Made by a program: the position numbers and the translations under genes. 64,000 nt of DNA from Planctomycetota bacterium (GTDB taxonomy: Bacteria > Planctomycetota > UBA8742 > UBA2392): positions 1-64,000 of the forward strand of contig JADLAK010000037.1 of assembly GCA_020848275.1 (NCBI GenBank), read 5' to 3'. The notes beneath the pieces were generated by a model that searched no databases, was not told where the DNA came from, and worked only from the letters and a program-made list of their open reading frames with translations. Below, piece by piece: positions 51,043 through 59,900 of this stretch (position 1 is the stretch's first letter; every line of letters begins with the position of its first letter).

Positions 51043-51450
51043 TTAGGTCAGTTGGACCTCGACCAGGTCGCCGTCTACCAGTCGGCAAACGTCGCGCAAC
51101 TTCACGTCCGTGATGACTTCAAGAACGCGTCGATCGGTTGGGTCGCGCGCCGCATTTGTAGTCGCCCAGATAAAGCCACGGCGTCCCCCAAGGTTGCTGA
51201 GTCGGCAAGGCAACAACAGGATGTCGCGTTCGCCGCTGTACTCTGCTTTGTTGAAGCGAATCAGTCCTGCCTCAAGTTCGGGTGCAAACCAGTCGAAGTC
51301 CTGGTCAATGCCCAGATTGAGGCTGCCCGGGAAGATTCTCATGCCGGTCTTGCGTGAATAGTCATCGTTGAACAGCGCAAGCCACTTCGAGGCGTCGTTC
51401 TGGCCGGATTGTACGCGTCCGATAAATTTTGGTGGGAAGTTGGTAGGCAT
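51043..51450 (-). CDS. DUF120-type, probably CTP-dependent riboflavin kinase-like protein
   Basis: A 135-residue protein resembling archaeal RibK (DUF120). It has FIGRVQSGQNDASKWLAL, MRIFPGSLNLGIDQDFDW (archaeal PxxGTLNL), DILLLPCRLSN and the C-terminal KLRDVCRLVDGDLVEVQL. Archaeal RibK makes FMN from riboflavin using CTP. ATG 51450 is chosen because homology starts there; the longer reading runs through repeats into the GIY-YIG gene. Bacteria usually use the unrelated RibF, so this gene may be of archaeal origin (inference), or have a related function. No ribosome site is visible. Confidence 0.72.
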   Translation of the reverse strand: MPTNFPPKFIGRVQSGQNDASKWLALFNDDYSRKTGMRIFPGSLNLGIDQDFDWFAPELEAGLIRFNKAEYSGERDILLLPCRLSNLGGRRGFIWATTNAARDPTDRRVLEVITDVKLRDVCRLVDGDLVEVQLT

Positions 51451-51460
51451 GTTTGCCGCT

Positions 51461-51508
51461 GGCTTGCCAGCCGAAGCCCGCGTCGCGAAGCGACGACGGG
51501 CGAAGGCT
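51461..51508. repeat. Hairpin repeat between DUF120 and GIY-YIG genes
   Basis: GGCTTGCCAGCCGAAGCCCG leads to a central TCGCGAAGCGA turn and then CGGGCGAAGGC, making an interrupted inverted repeat. Its words (AGCCAGCCG, CGAAGGCTG) recur in the block at 51768-51886. Confidence 0.6.
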
Positions 51509-51511
51509 GAC

Positions 51512-51754
51512 TTAGCGAAAATGTCGGGCTGCAAACGCACGACCCGATCCAGACTTAAGGTATCGTTCAAATTCCTGCGCTTTTTGATCATCGCTGAATC
51601 GAAGCACCACCAAGGCTTTCCAAGGCCGGAACTTTGCGGTGTGTTTGGATCCGCCACAATTATGGTTCGCCATACGCTCGTTGAAGTTATCTGTGATGCC
51701 GACGTAGTACTCATCCGGATTCGGGATGCTTTGCAGAATGTAAACGTATTTCAT
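51512..51754 (-). CDS. GIY-YIG domain protein (UPF0213/YhbQ type)
   Basis: An 80-residue protein consisting of a single GIY-YIG nuclease domain: KYVYILQSIPNPDEYYVGIT with the two GIY-YIG-like strands (YVYIL, YYVGI), Arg in NERMANHNCGG, and a Glu in AQEFERYLKSGSGRAF. The ATG at 51754 is clear. It sits among palindromic repeats and a tRNA gene. Single-domain GIY-YIG proteins of unknown role are common; association with repeats is noted as a finding. Confidence 0.9.
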   Translation of the reverse strand: MKYVYILQSIPNPDEYYVGITDNFNERMANHNCGGSKHTAKFRPWKALVVLRFSDDQKAQEFERYLKSGSGRAFAARHFR

Positions 51755-51767
51755 GGCGTGATGGTGG

Positions 51768-51886
51768 GTCCGCCTTCGCCGAGGCTACGGCGGACAGCCT
51801 TCGCCAGGGCTCAACGTTTGCTTTGTCTATGGCTGAAGCTGGCTAGCCAGCCGTAGCCTTTTGAGCGAAGCGAGGAAGGCGAAGGC
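51768..51886. repeat. Repeat block between GIY-YIG gene and tRNA-Pro
   Basis: It contains GTCCGCCTTCGCCGAGGCTA, then GGCGGACAGCCTTCGCCAGG, CTGAAGCTGGCTAGCCAGCC and GAAGCGAGGAAGGCGAAGGC, a set of overlapping imperfect hairpins. The block begins 13 bp upstream of the GIY-YIG start and touches the encoded 3' CCA of the tRNA. Confidence 0.65.
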
Positions 51887-51963
51887 TGGTCGGGGCGACA
51901 GGATTTGAACCTGCGGCCCCCACGTCCCAAACGTGGTGCTCTACCAGGCTGAGCTACGCCCCG
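51887..51963 (-). tRNA. tRNA-Pro (anticodon GGG)
   Basis: On the minus strand it begins CGGGGCGTAGCTCAGCCTGG. The anticodon stem CCACG/CGTGG closes loop TTTGGGA with anticodon GGG. The T arm has GTTCAAATC, the acceptor CGGGGCG pairs with CGCCCCG, and ACCA is encoded. Confidence 0.96.
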
Positions 51964-52122
51964 ACATGCGGCTACGGTTTGCGCCGCGCCGCGGTTCAAA
52001 GGTTAACTGACATTTGCGATAAGGCAACGGACGGGACTGCGTCATAGTTTGTCAGCAAGTCATCCATGCCGTTGAGCGGCACCGGCGCGGTGTTACGATT
52101 GATACCCGAGGACGGGGCCTCG

Positions 52123-53058
52123 ATGGCGGACACTCGCACCATGAATCGCTGGCTGGGACGAATCATTCCGCGCGAGACTCTTCTCGACCGCGGCGCGCAG
52201 CATCCGCTCACGCTGATGTCGCTGTTGCTCATTACCATCGCGCAAGTCGTCATATACGTCCTCGAGCTTTCGCACATCCCCGTTGGCCGCATGCTGTCGC
52301 TGGACCTCGCCAACCCGAAGTTCGAACAGCTCTTTTTTGTGCTGACCCATTACGCGCCGGTTTCGCGCGGTGCGGCGGGCATGGGCTTCATCGCCCACGA
52401 TTTCGTGGCAAGCCTGCTGCTGTTCTCGATCTGCGCCTTCAGCCTGCTCACGTGCGGGCCGCTGGTTGAGGCCTACCTTGGCACGCGCAAGACGTTTCTC
52501 TGCTTCCTGCTGGCGACCAGCGGCCACGCGCTGCTGGCATCGGCGCTGCCGCCGATGTTGATGGGGCCCGGCGAACCGCTGCTTAAACCGGCGGTGTTTG
52601 GCAGCCTCGCGTTCTGCACGTTCCTGATTACGTTCTCGTTACTGATCAGCCTCGAGAGCCGCGAGGACAAACAGGATGCCGACAACGACCTGCGCGTGGC
52701 GATGCTGATGCTGAGTTTCGCGCTTGTGGGCGTGTTCGCGGGTTTCCTCGCGCACCCGGCCTACGACAGCCTGCTGCCGGCCGTCGCGGTCGGCCCGGTT
52801 GCGGCGCTGGCCGCATTTGTCTCCAACCGGCGCATGCAGATGCGAAGCGTGACGCGCCAGGGCGCGGGGCAGGTCGGCAAACTCTACTTTGTCGAGGAAG
52901 TGGACCTGCTGACGAAGGAAGAAATCCAGAGCCGCATGGACCGCCTGCTGGAAAAGATTTCGTCCGCGGGTATGGACAGCCTGAGCGGCGACGAGAAACG
53001 GTTTCTGTCCAAGGCCAGCGGGCGCCTGAAAACGCAGGAACACGGCGAGCCTAGGTAG
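52123..53058 (+). CDS. Rhomboid-like membrane protein with C-terminal DUF6576-type domain
   Basis: A 311-residue protein with about six hydrophobic helices. IAHDFVASLLLFSICAFSLL and GPLVEAYLGTRKTFLCFLLA match rhomboid loop and helix signatures, but the usual GxSG Ser is not clear (VFGSLAFCTF), so protease activity is doubtful. A His is present in the sixth helix (FLAHPAYDS). The C-terminal cytoplasmic part (RMDRLLEKISSAGMDSLSGD) matches the small domain on many bacterial rhomboid-like proteins. GGGG lies before ATG 52123; 52066 and 52141 are other starts. It may be a sorting enzyme for the giant proteins nearby (speculative). Confidence 0.78.
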   Translation: MADTRTMNRWLGRIIPRETLLDRGAQHPLTLMSLLLITIAQVVIYVLELSHIPVGRMLSLDLANPKFEQLFFVLTHYAPVSRGAAGMGFIAHDFVASLLLFSICAFSLLTCGPLVEAYLGTRKTFLCFLLATSGHALLASALPPMLMGPGEPLLKPAVFGSLAFCTFLITFSLLISLESREDKQDADNDLRVAMLMLSFALVGVFAGFLAHPAYDSLLPAVAVGPVAALAAFVSNRRMQMRSVTRQGAGQVGKLYFVEEVDLLTKEEIQSRMDRLLEKISSAGMDSLSGDEKRFLSKASGRLKTQEHGEPR

Positions 53059-53065
53059 AAACCAC

Positions 53066-53137
53066 GCTTGCTGCGTCAGCGGCGGGTTTTTCTTGACCAT
53101 CGAAAAAACAAAAAACACCCATCGCTTACGCAATGGG
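53066..53137. repeat. Degenerate member of the dispersed palindromic family between converging genes
   Basis: GCTTGCTGCGTCAGCGGCGGG (split around 53067-53086) is mirrored by CCCATCGCTTACGCAATGGG (53118-53137), with T-run GTTTTTC and A-run AAAAAACAAAAAAC between. It shares CTGCGTCAGCGG/CCGCTTACGCAG words with the 3.7 and 10.4 kb clusters and could terminate both converging genes. Confidence 0.6.
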
Positions 53138-53143
53138 CTCGGA

Positions 53144-53539
53144 TTATTTGACCCGCCCCTTATAGGCGAAACCTTCGGCGAGCTTGACGACCTCAAGCCC
53201 TGCCTCGGCCGTGGTCTGGCAGGCAAGCAATGGCTCGCGGTCGGATGCTCCGGGCTTTTTGATCATCATCTTGCAGCGCAAGCATGTACCCGCGATGCAG
53301 AAGCGGCCGAAGTCAATGCGCACGTCGCCCGTCATCAGGCCCCAGAACTGCAAGCCCCGCCACACGCTGTTGTTGTTGGGAAGGTGGATCGTCTCGCCGC
53401 AGATCTTGATCGGCACGAGTGCGTCGTAAGGTCGCAGAATGTCGTTGGCGTCGAGGATTTTTTCTTCCTCGATATTAGCGCCAAAAAACGCCTTCAAGTC
53501 TACTGGCGGCACAGGTGCTCCATCGGGTGTGCGGCGCAT
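53144..53539 (-). CDS. 2Fe-2S ferredoxin-like protein
   Basis: A 131-residue protein with a C-terminal 2Fe-2S domain. Four Cys are placed as CIAGTCLRC (C-x4-C-x2-C) and LLACQTTAEAGLEVVKL, the arrangement of the NuoG/HydA N-terminal ferredoxin domain. The N-terminal part (VDLKAFFGANIEEEKILDAN) is not recognised. Likely a soluble electron carrier. ATG 53539 is used; 53572 would add 11 residues. It converges with the rhomboid-like gene across a palindromic repeat. Confidence 0.82.
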   Translation of the reverse strand: MRRTPDGAPVPPVDLKAFFGANIEEEKILDANDILRPYDALVPIKICGETIHLPNNNSVWRGLQFWGLMTGDVRIDFGRFCIAGTCLRCKMMIKKPGASDREPLLACQTTAEAGLEVVKLAEGFAYKGRVK

Positions 53540-53762
53540 TGTAGCAGACCCGCAGTCCCGTCGAGCCCGCACTTCCGTTTTTGAAAGCCATTTACCCTGC
53601 TTTCGCGAGCGGCGTGGTTAGTTGTCACCAAAACGAATCCTTAACTGCGTGCGCTCCCCGGTTGCGTTACGTTTGCCGCCGCAAATCCGTGCACGCAGGC
53701 ATCCCGGCGCTTTGGCACGGGCGCTGCGTAACACACGCGGACCACTTAGGGAGAAGACAACG
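53540..53762. promoter_or_regulatory. Divergent gap before the He_PIG lipoprotein genes
   Basis: A 223-bp region with GGGAG near 53749 as ribosome site for the lipoprotein at 53763. No convincing promoter or other gene is seen. Confidence 0.4.
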
Positions 53763-55352
53763 ATGAAACGGACGATGTTTGCTGCGATGATGTTGCTGGG
53801 ACTACTGGTTGTCGCGGGTTGCGATGAAACTGCGGGCGGCGAAGCACAGGAGACAGTTACGACGGCGCTGCTGCCCGGATCTGTGGGGTCGGTGTTCGTT
53901 GTTCCCCCGATACAAACGCATTTTTATGTGGGCTTGAACCAGCCAGTTTACTTCGCCGCAGGCGGCGGCGTTGCGCCCTACCGCTTTTTCCTCGTCCATC
54001 CTTCGCGAGGAGTGGACTTGTGGCAGGACGGCACCTGTTTGATCAACGGTTACGAGGAAGGACATTTCAGGCTGGATGTCATCGCACTCGACGGCGCCGG
54101 GACCACGGGAATGGTGACGTTCGGCTATGACGTTACTCGGCACATGGCAGCGCTTTACGGGCAACTTGAGGCCCTTCCACCGGCCGCTATCGGCCAACCT
54201 TACAATGAATTCCTGAGCGTTGCCGGAGGCACAGCGCCATACGCGTGGTTGGCAACGCCCGGCTACACATGGCCGTCCGGCATTACTTTTCAGGCCAATG
54301 GTGGTCCCGACATTAATCTCACCGGGACACCGACGGCCGCCGGCGACTTTTTCCTCGATTTGACGGTCGTGGATTTTTGGGGGGAGATTTTCAGGCTGCA
54401 GGTGGCTCTGCCGGTTCGCGCAATTCCATTGCGCCCGCTGGCCATTACCATTTCGGAGAAACAACCGTCTAACCAATTGCCCGACGCCTTCATTGGCCTT
54501 ATGTACCGGGCGACGATTCAAACCGAGGGTGGTAGTGGAAAAGGAGTCCAGTGCTTTCTGGCTTACCCATTCCAACTGCCAGGTGGGTTGAAGTTCAACG
54601 ATCTCGGGGGTGGCGTTGCTGAGATAACCGGCGATCCCACCGATGCGTTTGAGGGAGAGCTTCGCTTCGCTGCGCGAGACTCCGAGGGCCTGCAAGCGAT
54701 TGCCGTCGGTCGCTTGAAGGTCCTCCGCAACATCTTTGAGCCGCTTCGCATTACGCCGCCTGACCTGACGGGAGCGACACAGGACGTCAACTACGAAGCG
54801 TTTCTTGAGGCCACCGGCGGCACGCGGACCGGCTACACATTCAGCATCGCCGGATTGCCTGGAGGGCTTCAGGTGCTCAACGGGCCTCACTTTGCCCGCG
54901 TTTTCGGCCAGCCGGCGCATCACGGCGGTTACAACTTGACGATCTCGGTGCGCGACTCCGGCGGCAACGGCGACTCGCTTCAGTTGATGATGCAGGTAGA
55001 AACTATTTTCGTGCCGTTCCAGATCACCAATTATGGCGCTCACTACACCTATGCCGCCGTCGGCGATCCTGCTGCGGGTCCAACCGGCCTGAGGTTCGGC
55101 ACCTCCGGGTTGGCAGCGGTCAAGGGCGGGACTGGCATTTACACGTTCCGCATTGTTGGCGGCACGCTGCCCATGCAAGTCCTGTTCAGCCATCTTGAAC
55201 TGCGAACAACACGCACCCAAACGGCGATGTTCAAGGGTGATCTTCCCTCGAACCTTTCGCCGGGAACTTACTCAGTGATCGTTCGTGTCACCGATGGCTC
55301 CGGCGTCACTGATATCGGCGTGTACTACATTACGCTGACCGGCACCCAGTAA
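53763..55352 (+). CDS. Lipoprotein with Ig-like (He_PIG) domains, paralogue 1
   Basis: A 529-residue exported protein. MKRTMFAAMMLLGLLVVAGC is a lipoprotein signal ending in VAGC, followed by DETAGGEAQE. The mature part has about five beta-rich units with turns such as LPPAAIGQPYNEFLSVAGGT, APYAW...PSGITFQANGG and LTGTPTAAGDFFLDLTVVD, the pattern of putative Ig (He_PIG) domains often found in surface proteins. No catalytic motif is seen. ATG 53763 has GGGAG about 10 nt upstream. It is followed by a similar gene (55457) and the giant propeller genes on the other strand. Confidence 0.85.
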   Translation: MKRTMFAAMMLLGLLVVAGCDETAGGEAQETVTTALLPGSVGSVFVVPPIQTHFYVGLNQPVYFAAGGGVAPYRFFLVHPSRGVDLWQDGTCLINGYEEGHFRLDVIALDGAGTTGMVTFGYDVTRHMAALYGQLEALPPAAIGQPYNEFLSVAGGTAPYAWLATPGYTWPSGITFQANGGPDINLTGTPTAAGDFFLDLTVVDFWGEIFRLQVALPVRAIPLRPLAITISEKQPSNQLPDAFIGLMYRATIQTEGGSGKGVQCFLAYPFQLPGGLKFNDLGGGVAEITGDPTDAFEGELRFAARDSEGLQAIAVGRLKVLRNIFEPLRITPPDLTGATQDVNYEAFLEATGGTRTGYTFSIAGLPGGLQVLNGPHFARVFGQPAHHGGYNLTISVRDSGGNGDSLQLMMQVETIFVPFQITNYGAHYTYAAVGDPAAGPTGLRFGTSGLAAVKGGTGIYTFRIVGGTLPMQVLFSHLELRTTRTQTAMFKGDLPSNLSPGTYSVIVRVTDGSGVTDIGVYYITLTGTQ

Positions 55353-55456
55353 GGACGGCCCCTGAAACCGATTCGGGATCGCAGGCCGGCGTGGCCGCGA
55401 TTCCGTATCGGCGAGTCCCGCCACAACTTCTTGCCAACCTTTCCTTGGAGAAAATG

Positions 55457-56848
55457 ATGAAACGTTTGCTTACTTGTTGCAGTTGTTTGATGCTGGGAAT
55501 ATTTGCGCTTGTCGCGGCGTCTTGCGACGACGCTGGCGCCGGGGAAGCGGAAACCGTTGTTGGCAATTCCATCGCCTCGGCCGCAGCGCCGCTTGAGATC
55601 GTGGTCCGGGATGCGAGCTTTCCCGACTACCGTGCGCCGTACTTTCGGCAAGGTGTGCCGTATCTGGCAACCCTGTACGCGACAGGCGGTTCGCCGGGAT
55701 ACACATGGCAGATTCTTTCGGGGACGTTGCCGCCCGGGCTTTCGCTCGCCACCTTTGCGCCCATGGCGACGATTGCGGGCACGCCGGGAACCACCCCGTT
55801 TCAACACACCGTCGTGCGTTTTGGGGTCACGGACGCTGCGGGCAACACCGCCGACCGCCTCGTGGTGTTCACGCAGGTGTACATCCACACCACCATCGGC
55901 ATCGGCGCCCCGAATACGCAGCTTGCGTTGGGATCGCAGGGCGCGCCCTACAAGGCTTTCGTTGAAGGCTGGGGCGGCAACTGGCTTGATTATCACTGGA
56001 CCGCCACAGGACTGCCCGCCGGCATGACGATCACGCAGGGAACCCCGGCGGTCGTTATCGAGGGAACGCCGCAGGCCGCGGGGACGTTCAGCGTTGACCT
56101 GACGCTGACGGACTCGGGTGGAAACTTCGCCGCGCGGTCGTTCGAACTCAGGGTTATCGCACCGACGGCGCGCATGGCGCTGGCGCTTCCCTTTGACGAC
56201 GCCAACCAGTTCCAGAAGATCAACCTGTGGGTCAGCAACAACCCAATGCCCGTGGACGTCCGCGTCAACCTGCTTGGCGGCGCCGGCGGCCCCGTCAACT
56301 GGCAGATTGTCAGTGGTTTTCTGCCCGCGGGCTTGACGCTTGAACAAGGCGCGCCCGCCGCAAAACTTCGCGGCGAGGTCAACCAAGACGGCCAGTATCC
56401 CATTACGCTTCAGGTGGTTGACGCGGCGGGCCACTGGAGAGATTTCCCGGTCGTGATCGACGTCAGGATCCTGCCGCCTTCGCCCGGCGCGATGACGGTT
56501 GCGTCGCGGCTGGCGTCCACGCAAATCCCGACGACGCCAAGCCCGACCTGGCGCGCCGAGTTCAACCCCGCCATCGAGAGTACCGGGACAATTCCCCGCA
56601 CCATGACAGTTGCATCGAAGCTGCTGGCCCAGGATACCCGTCCGGCCCCGACGCCGTACCAGGAAGCGGAGGCCTGGAGAATTCTCAATAGTCCGTATCC
56701 TCGTCCCATACAGGATCGGCCGATCAGAGTTCGATACATCCAGAACAACAATTTGCCGCCACCCCCGGTTGATCCGGAGCCGCCCTTTGACCCGACGGCG
56801 ACGGACCATGAACTCGAGTGGTGCGACGGGTGTGGCATGGCGCACTGA
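55457..56848 (+). CDS. Lipoprotein with Ig-like (He_PIG) domains, paralogue 2
   Basis: A 463-residue exported protein. MKRLLTCCSCLMLGIFALVA leads to lipobox AASC, then DDAGAGEAETVVG, similar to the start of the preceding gene. Three or four He_PIG-like units follow (YFRQGVPYLATLYATGGSPG, LPPGLSLATFAPMATIAGTP, LPAGMTITQGTPAVVIEGTP). The C-terminal ~110 residues are Pro/Thr-rich. GGAG sits 6 nt before ATG 55457; ATG 55454 is adjacent. It is 104 bp downstream of paralogue 1 on the same strand and converges with the giant protein gene at 56924. Confidence 0.85.
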   Translation: MKRLLTCCSCLMLGIFALVAASCDDAGAGEAETVVGNSIASAAAPLEIVVRDASFPDYRAPYFRQGVPYLATLYATGGSPGYTWQILSGTLPPGLSLATFAPMATIAGTPGTTPFQHTVVRFGVTDAAGNTADRLVVFTQVYIHTTIGIGAPNTQLALGSQGAPYKAFVEGWGGNWLDYHWTATGLPAGMTITQGTPAVVIEGTPQAAGTFSVDLTLTDSGGNFAARSFELRVIAPTARMALALPFDDANQFQKINLWVSNNPMPVDVRVNLLGGAGGPVNWQIVSGFLPAGLTLEQGAPAAKLRGEVNQDGQYPITLQVVDAAGHWRDFPVVIDVRILPPSPGAMTVASRLASTQIPTTPSPTWRAEFNPAIESTGTIPRTMTVASKLLAQDTRPAPTPYQEAEAWRILNSPYPRPIQDRPIRVRYIQNNNLPPPPVDPEPPFDPTATDHELEWCDGCGMAH

Positions 56849-56869
56849 CAGCGCGTGAGATGGGGGCCG

Positions 56870-56904
56870 AAAAAGAACCGGCGCGACGAGTTGTCGCGCC
56901 GGTT
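56870..56904 (-). terminator. Rho-independent terminator of giant protein 2
   Basis: On the minus strand AACCGGCGCGAC-AACTC-GTCGCGCCGGTT is followed by CTTTTTC. It lies about 20 bp after the stop at 56924 and 22 bp after the converging stop, so it may serve both. Confidence 0.85.
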
Positions 56905-56923
56905 TCGATTTGTTGGCCTTCGC

Positions 56924-59900
56924 CTATTGTTTGCGGCGAACCAGTTTGCCGATGCCGCCAAACAGCGCGAACAGCACGGCAAGCAAGCCCCACGGCGCGG
57001 CGCCGGTCGTCGATGCCGCGCAGCCTTCGTCTTCGTCATCGCCTGGCGGCGGCACAACGGGGTCAACGACTTCGTTGACCGTGACGGTAAAGGTGTCCTC
57101 TACCCAGCGGCCGTCGGTATCGGTGACGCGGATGGTAATGTCGGTGGTTCCAAATGAATCAGGGACGAAAGCGACGCCAAGTTGAGCGCCGTCAAGCCCG
57201 GCCACTGCAACGGTCGGGTCGGTGTTGTTGATAATTTCGTAGGCAAGCGCGGCGTCGGCGTCCTCGTTATCGTTAAAGGCCGAAGCGAGGTTGACCACCA
57301 CCGGGGCGTCATTTTCGTCGGCGACGATGTCGGCGATGGTGCTGGTGGCGGGCCCGGTGTTGCGCAGATAGACGCGCGCGTCGATGTTGTAAGAGACCGC
57401 GGCGGAGGTCAGCGCGGCCTGCCAGACCACGACGTACTCGCCGTCGGCATCCATGGCAATGGCTGGGTTGTAGTCCTCGAAGTTCGCACTCGAGTTGACC
57501 ATCACTTGCGCGCCCTGCGCCAGGCCGTTGGCGCTGAAACTCCGCGCCATGATCTCGTCGTCGTAGTTGTAGTTGAACGAAAGCCCGAACGTCACGACGA
57601 AGTCGCCATCTTCATCCATGGCAATGGCCGGATCCTCGGCGAATCTGCCGTCGCCGCTGACGCGGAAGCCATCGGTGGGATCTTTTAGCTGGCCGTCGAG
57701 GTGGAACCGTGCGGCGCGGATTTCGAAGTTGACGTCGTAGTAAGAGTAGTAAACGCTTGCGGCATACACGCCGCGTGTCCATGCAACGACGAAGTCGCCG
57801 TCAGCGTCCATCGCCACAGACGGATCGAAGACGGACCACGACTGGAGAGAGGGCGCAAGGACGTCGCAGTCGACCGCGAATTCCCCGCCGGTAAAGCGGC
57901 CCGCATTGTCGAAGGCGCGGACCATGACGCCGTAACCCGTCAGGTTGCGGTTGGTGAAGCCTTCCCAGGCGATGACGAAGTCGCCGTCGGAGTCCACGGC
58001 GATGGAAGGGTTTGTCTGGTCAAAGGTAAGCGTGTCGTTAGCGATCTGCTCGCCGCGCTTGAAGTCTCCGTCGCTTTCCATAAGACGGAACATCGCATTC
58101 CAGTAGCCTGCGGTCACTTCTTCCCACGTCACGACGATGTCGCCATCGGCGTCCATGGCGATATCGGGCCTGCCGATGCCGTTGAGGGTGGAACCCACCG
58201 CGATCTGGCCGGTGCGTGCTGTGCCGTCGGCGTTGAAAATGCGCGCCGAAATGAAGTCGTTGGAGGCGTTGAAAAACGCCTCCCAGGTGACGGCGAAGTT
58301 GCCGTCGGCGTCGATGGCGACCGCCGGGTCGAACTTGCTGCCCGTGTTGGTGTTGACGGTAATGGGCGTGCCGACCGGCATTCCACCCGCGCTGTAGCGT
58401 TGGGCCACGACGTCGGTGGGGGTAGCGTCCTCGAGCCACACCACCACGAAGTCGCCGTCGGCGTTCATCGCCACGTCGGGCCGCTGGTCGTTGTTGCCGG
58501 CGCCGGTCGTGACGTTGAGCTGGCTGCCGTGGCGGGCGCTGACGGTGAAATTGAAGGCGTAATCGCCGCCGGCCACGCCGTCGAAGTCGCCGTCGAGCAA
58601 GTCGCCATCGAGGTCCGCGATGTTCTCGCTGGCCGTCAGGACGTAGTCGCCGTCACGCAACTGCTCTGCGAGTTCGAGGTAAACCGCGTAGCGGTTGGCT
58701 TGGTCCGGCTGGGCCAACTGGCCATGGACGATGGCCACGGGTTCGCCGTTGCGGGTTAATTCCCAGTTGCCCAGGTCCGTGGCCAAGCTCGATTCCGGCT
58801 CGCGCGAGAACGAAACGATCAGATGATCGACGCCCCAGTCGGTAATCACGCCGCCGTTGGATATCACTTCGTTGTATTGGTCGCCGGCGAACACGCCCGC
58901 GATCATTGGTGCGGCGGTGTCGCCGTTGCCCTCAAAGCGGTCGGCCGCGGCATAAACCTGGTCGTTGGCGTTGTAGCTGTTGCTGTAGTAGCTGCTGTAA
59001 TAACTGCTGCCGTAGTTGTAGCCGCTGGAGACGATCACGTAGTCGCCGTCGGCGTCCATCGCGACCGCCGAATTGCTGTTCAACCCGTTGGAGACCGCCA
59101 GCGAAGCGCCATTGGGGCTTCCGTCAGCGTTGAACTCGCGGGCGTCAATGTCCCTGGTCGAGCTGGTGAAGCCGTTGTTGTCAGTCCAGGAAACGACGAA
59201 GTTGCCGTCGGCGTCCACGTCGACGGCGGGCAAATACTGCGCAAAGGTGCCAACGTCGTTGGCGCGCCGGTCGCCGCCGCTGGTGACGCCTGCGTTGGTG
59301 TAAAGGCGATACCAGATGCCGGCAGTGTCCGAACTGGCGCCGGAGTTGTCGCCCTCACCCTCCCACACCACCACGAAGTCGCCGTCGGCATCCATCGCAG
59401 CCGCCGCATTGAACTGGCTGTTGGTGTTGTGTTCGTTGACCAGGGTCTCGGTGCCAACGGTTGCGCCCAGCGCGTCATACCGCTGCATGAAGATGCCGTC
59501 AGCGTCGACGTTGCCGGCCTGGTTGCCTAATCCCTCCCACGCGATCACAAAACCGCCGTTGGCATCCATGGCAGCCGAGGGCGTTTGCTGGCCGCCCGTA
59601 ACGGTCGTGTTGACGCGGAACTCGTTAGCCAGGGGCGCACCATCGGCGCTGAACATGCGCGCGAAAATGTCGTAGGTGTAATTTGAAAAGGAACCTGACT
59701 CGTAATAATCCGACGTCCAGGCCACCACGAAGTTGCCGTCGGCGTCCATGGCCACCGTGGGCTCGGATTGATTGGCGCTCTCTTCCTGGTTGACCTGTAT
59801 GTTGCCGCCGATGGCGCGGCCCTGCGCGTTGTAGACTTGCGCGAACACCCCCAAGGACGAGGCATCGTTGCTCGTCCACACCACGACAAAGCCGCCGTCC

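Noticed and set aside
53802-56845. Antisense frames to the two Ig-domain lipoproteins (472 and 506 residues)
   Set aside because: They overlap lipoproteins with signal peptides and repeat domains; their own sequences are Arg-rich with no motif.
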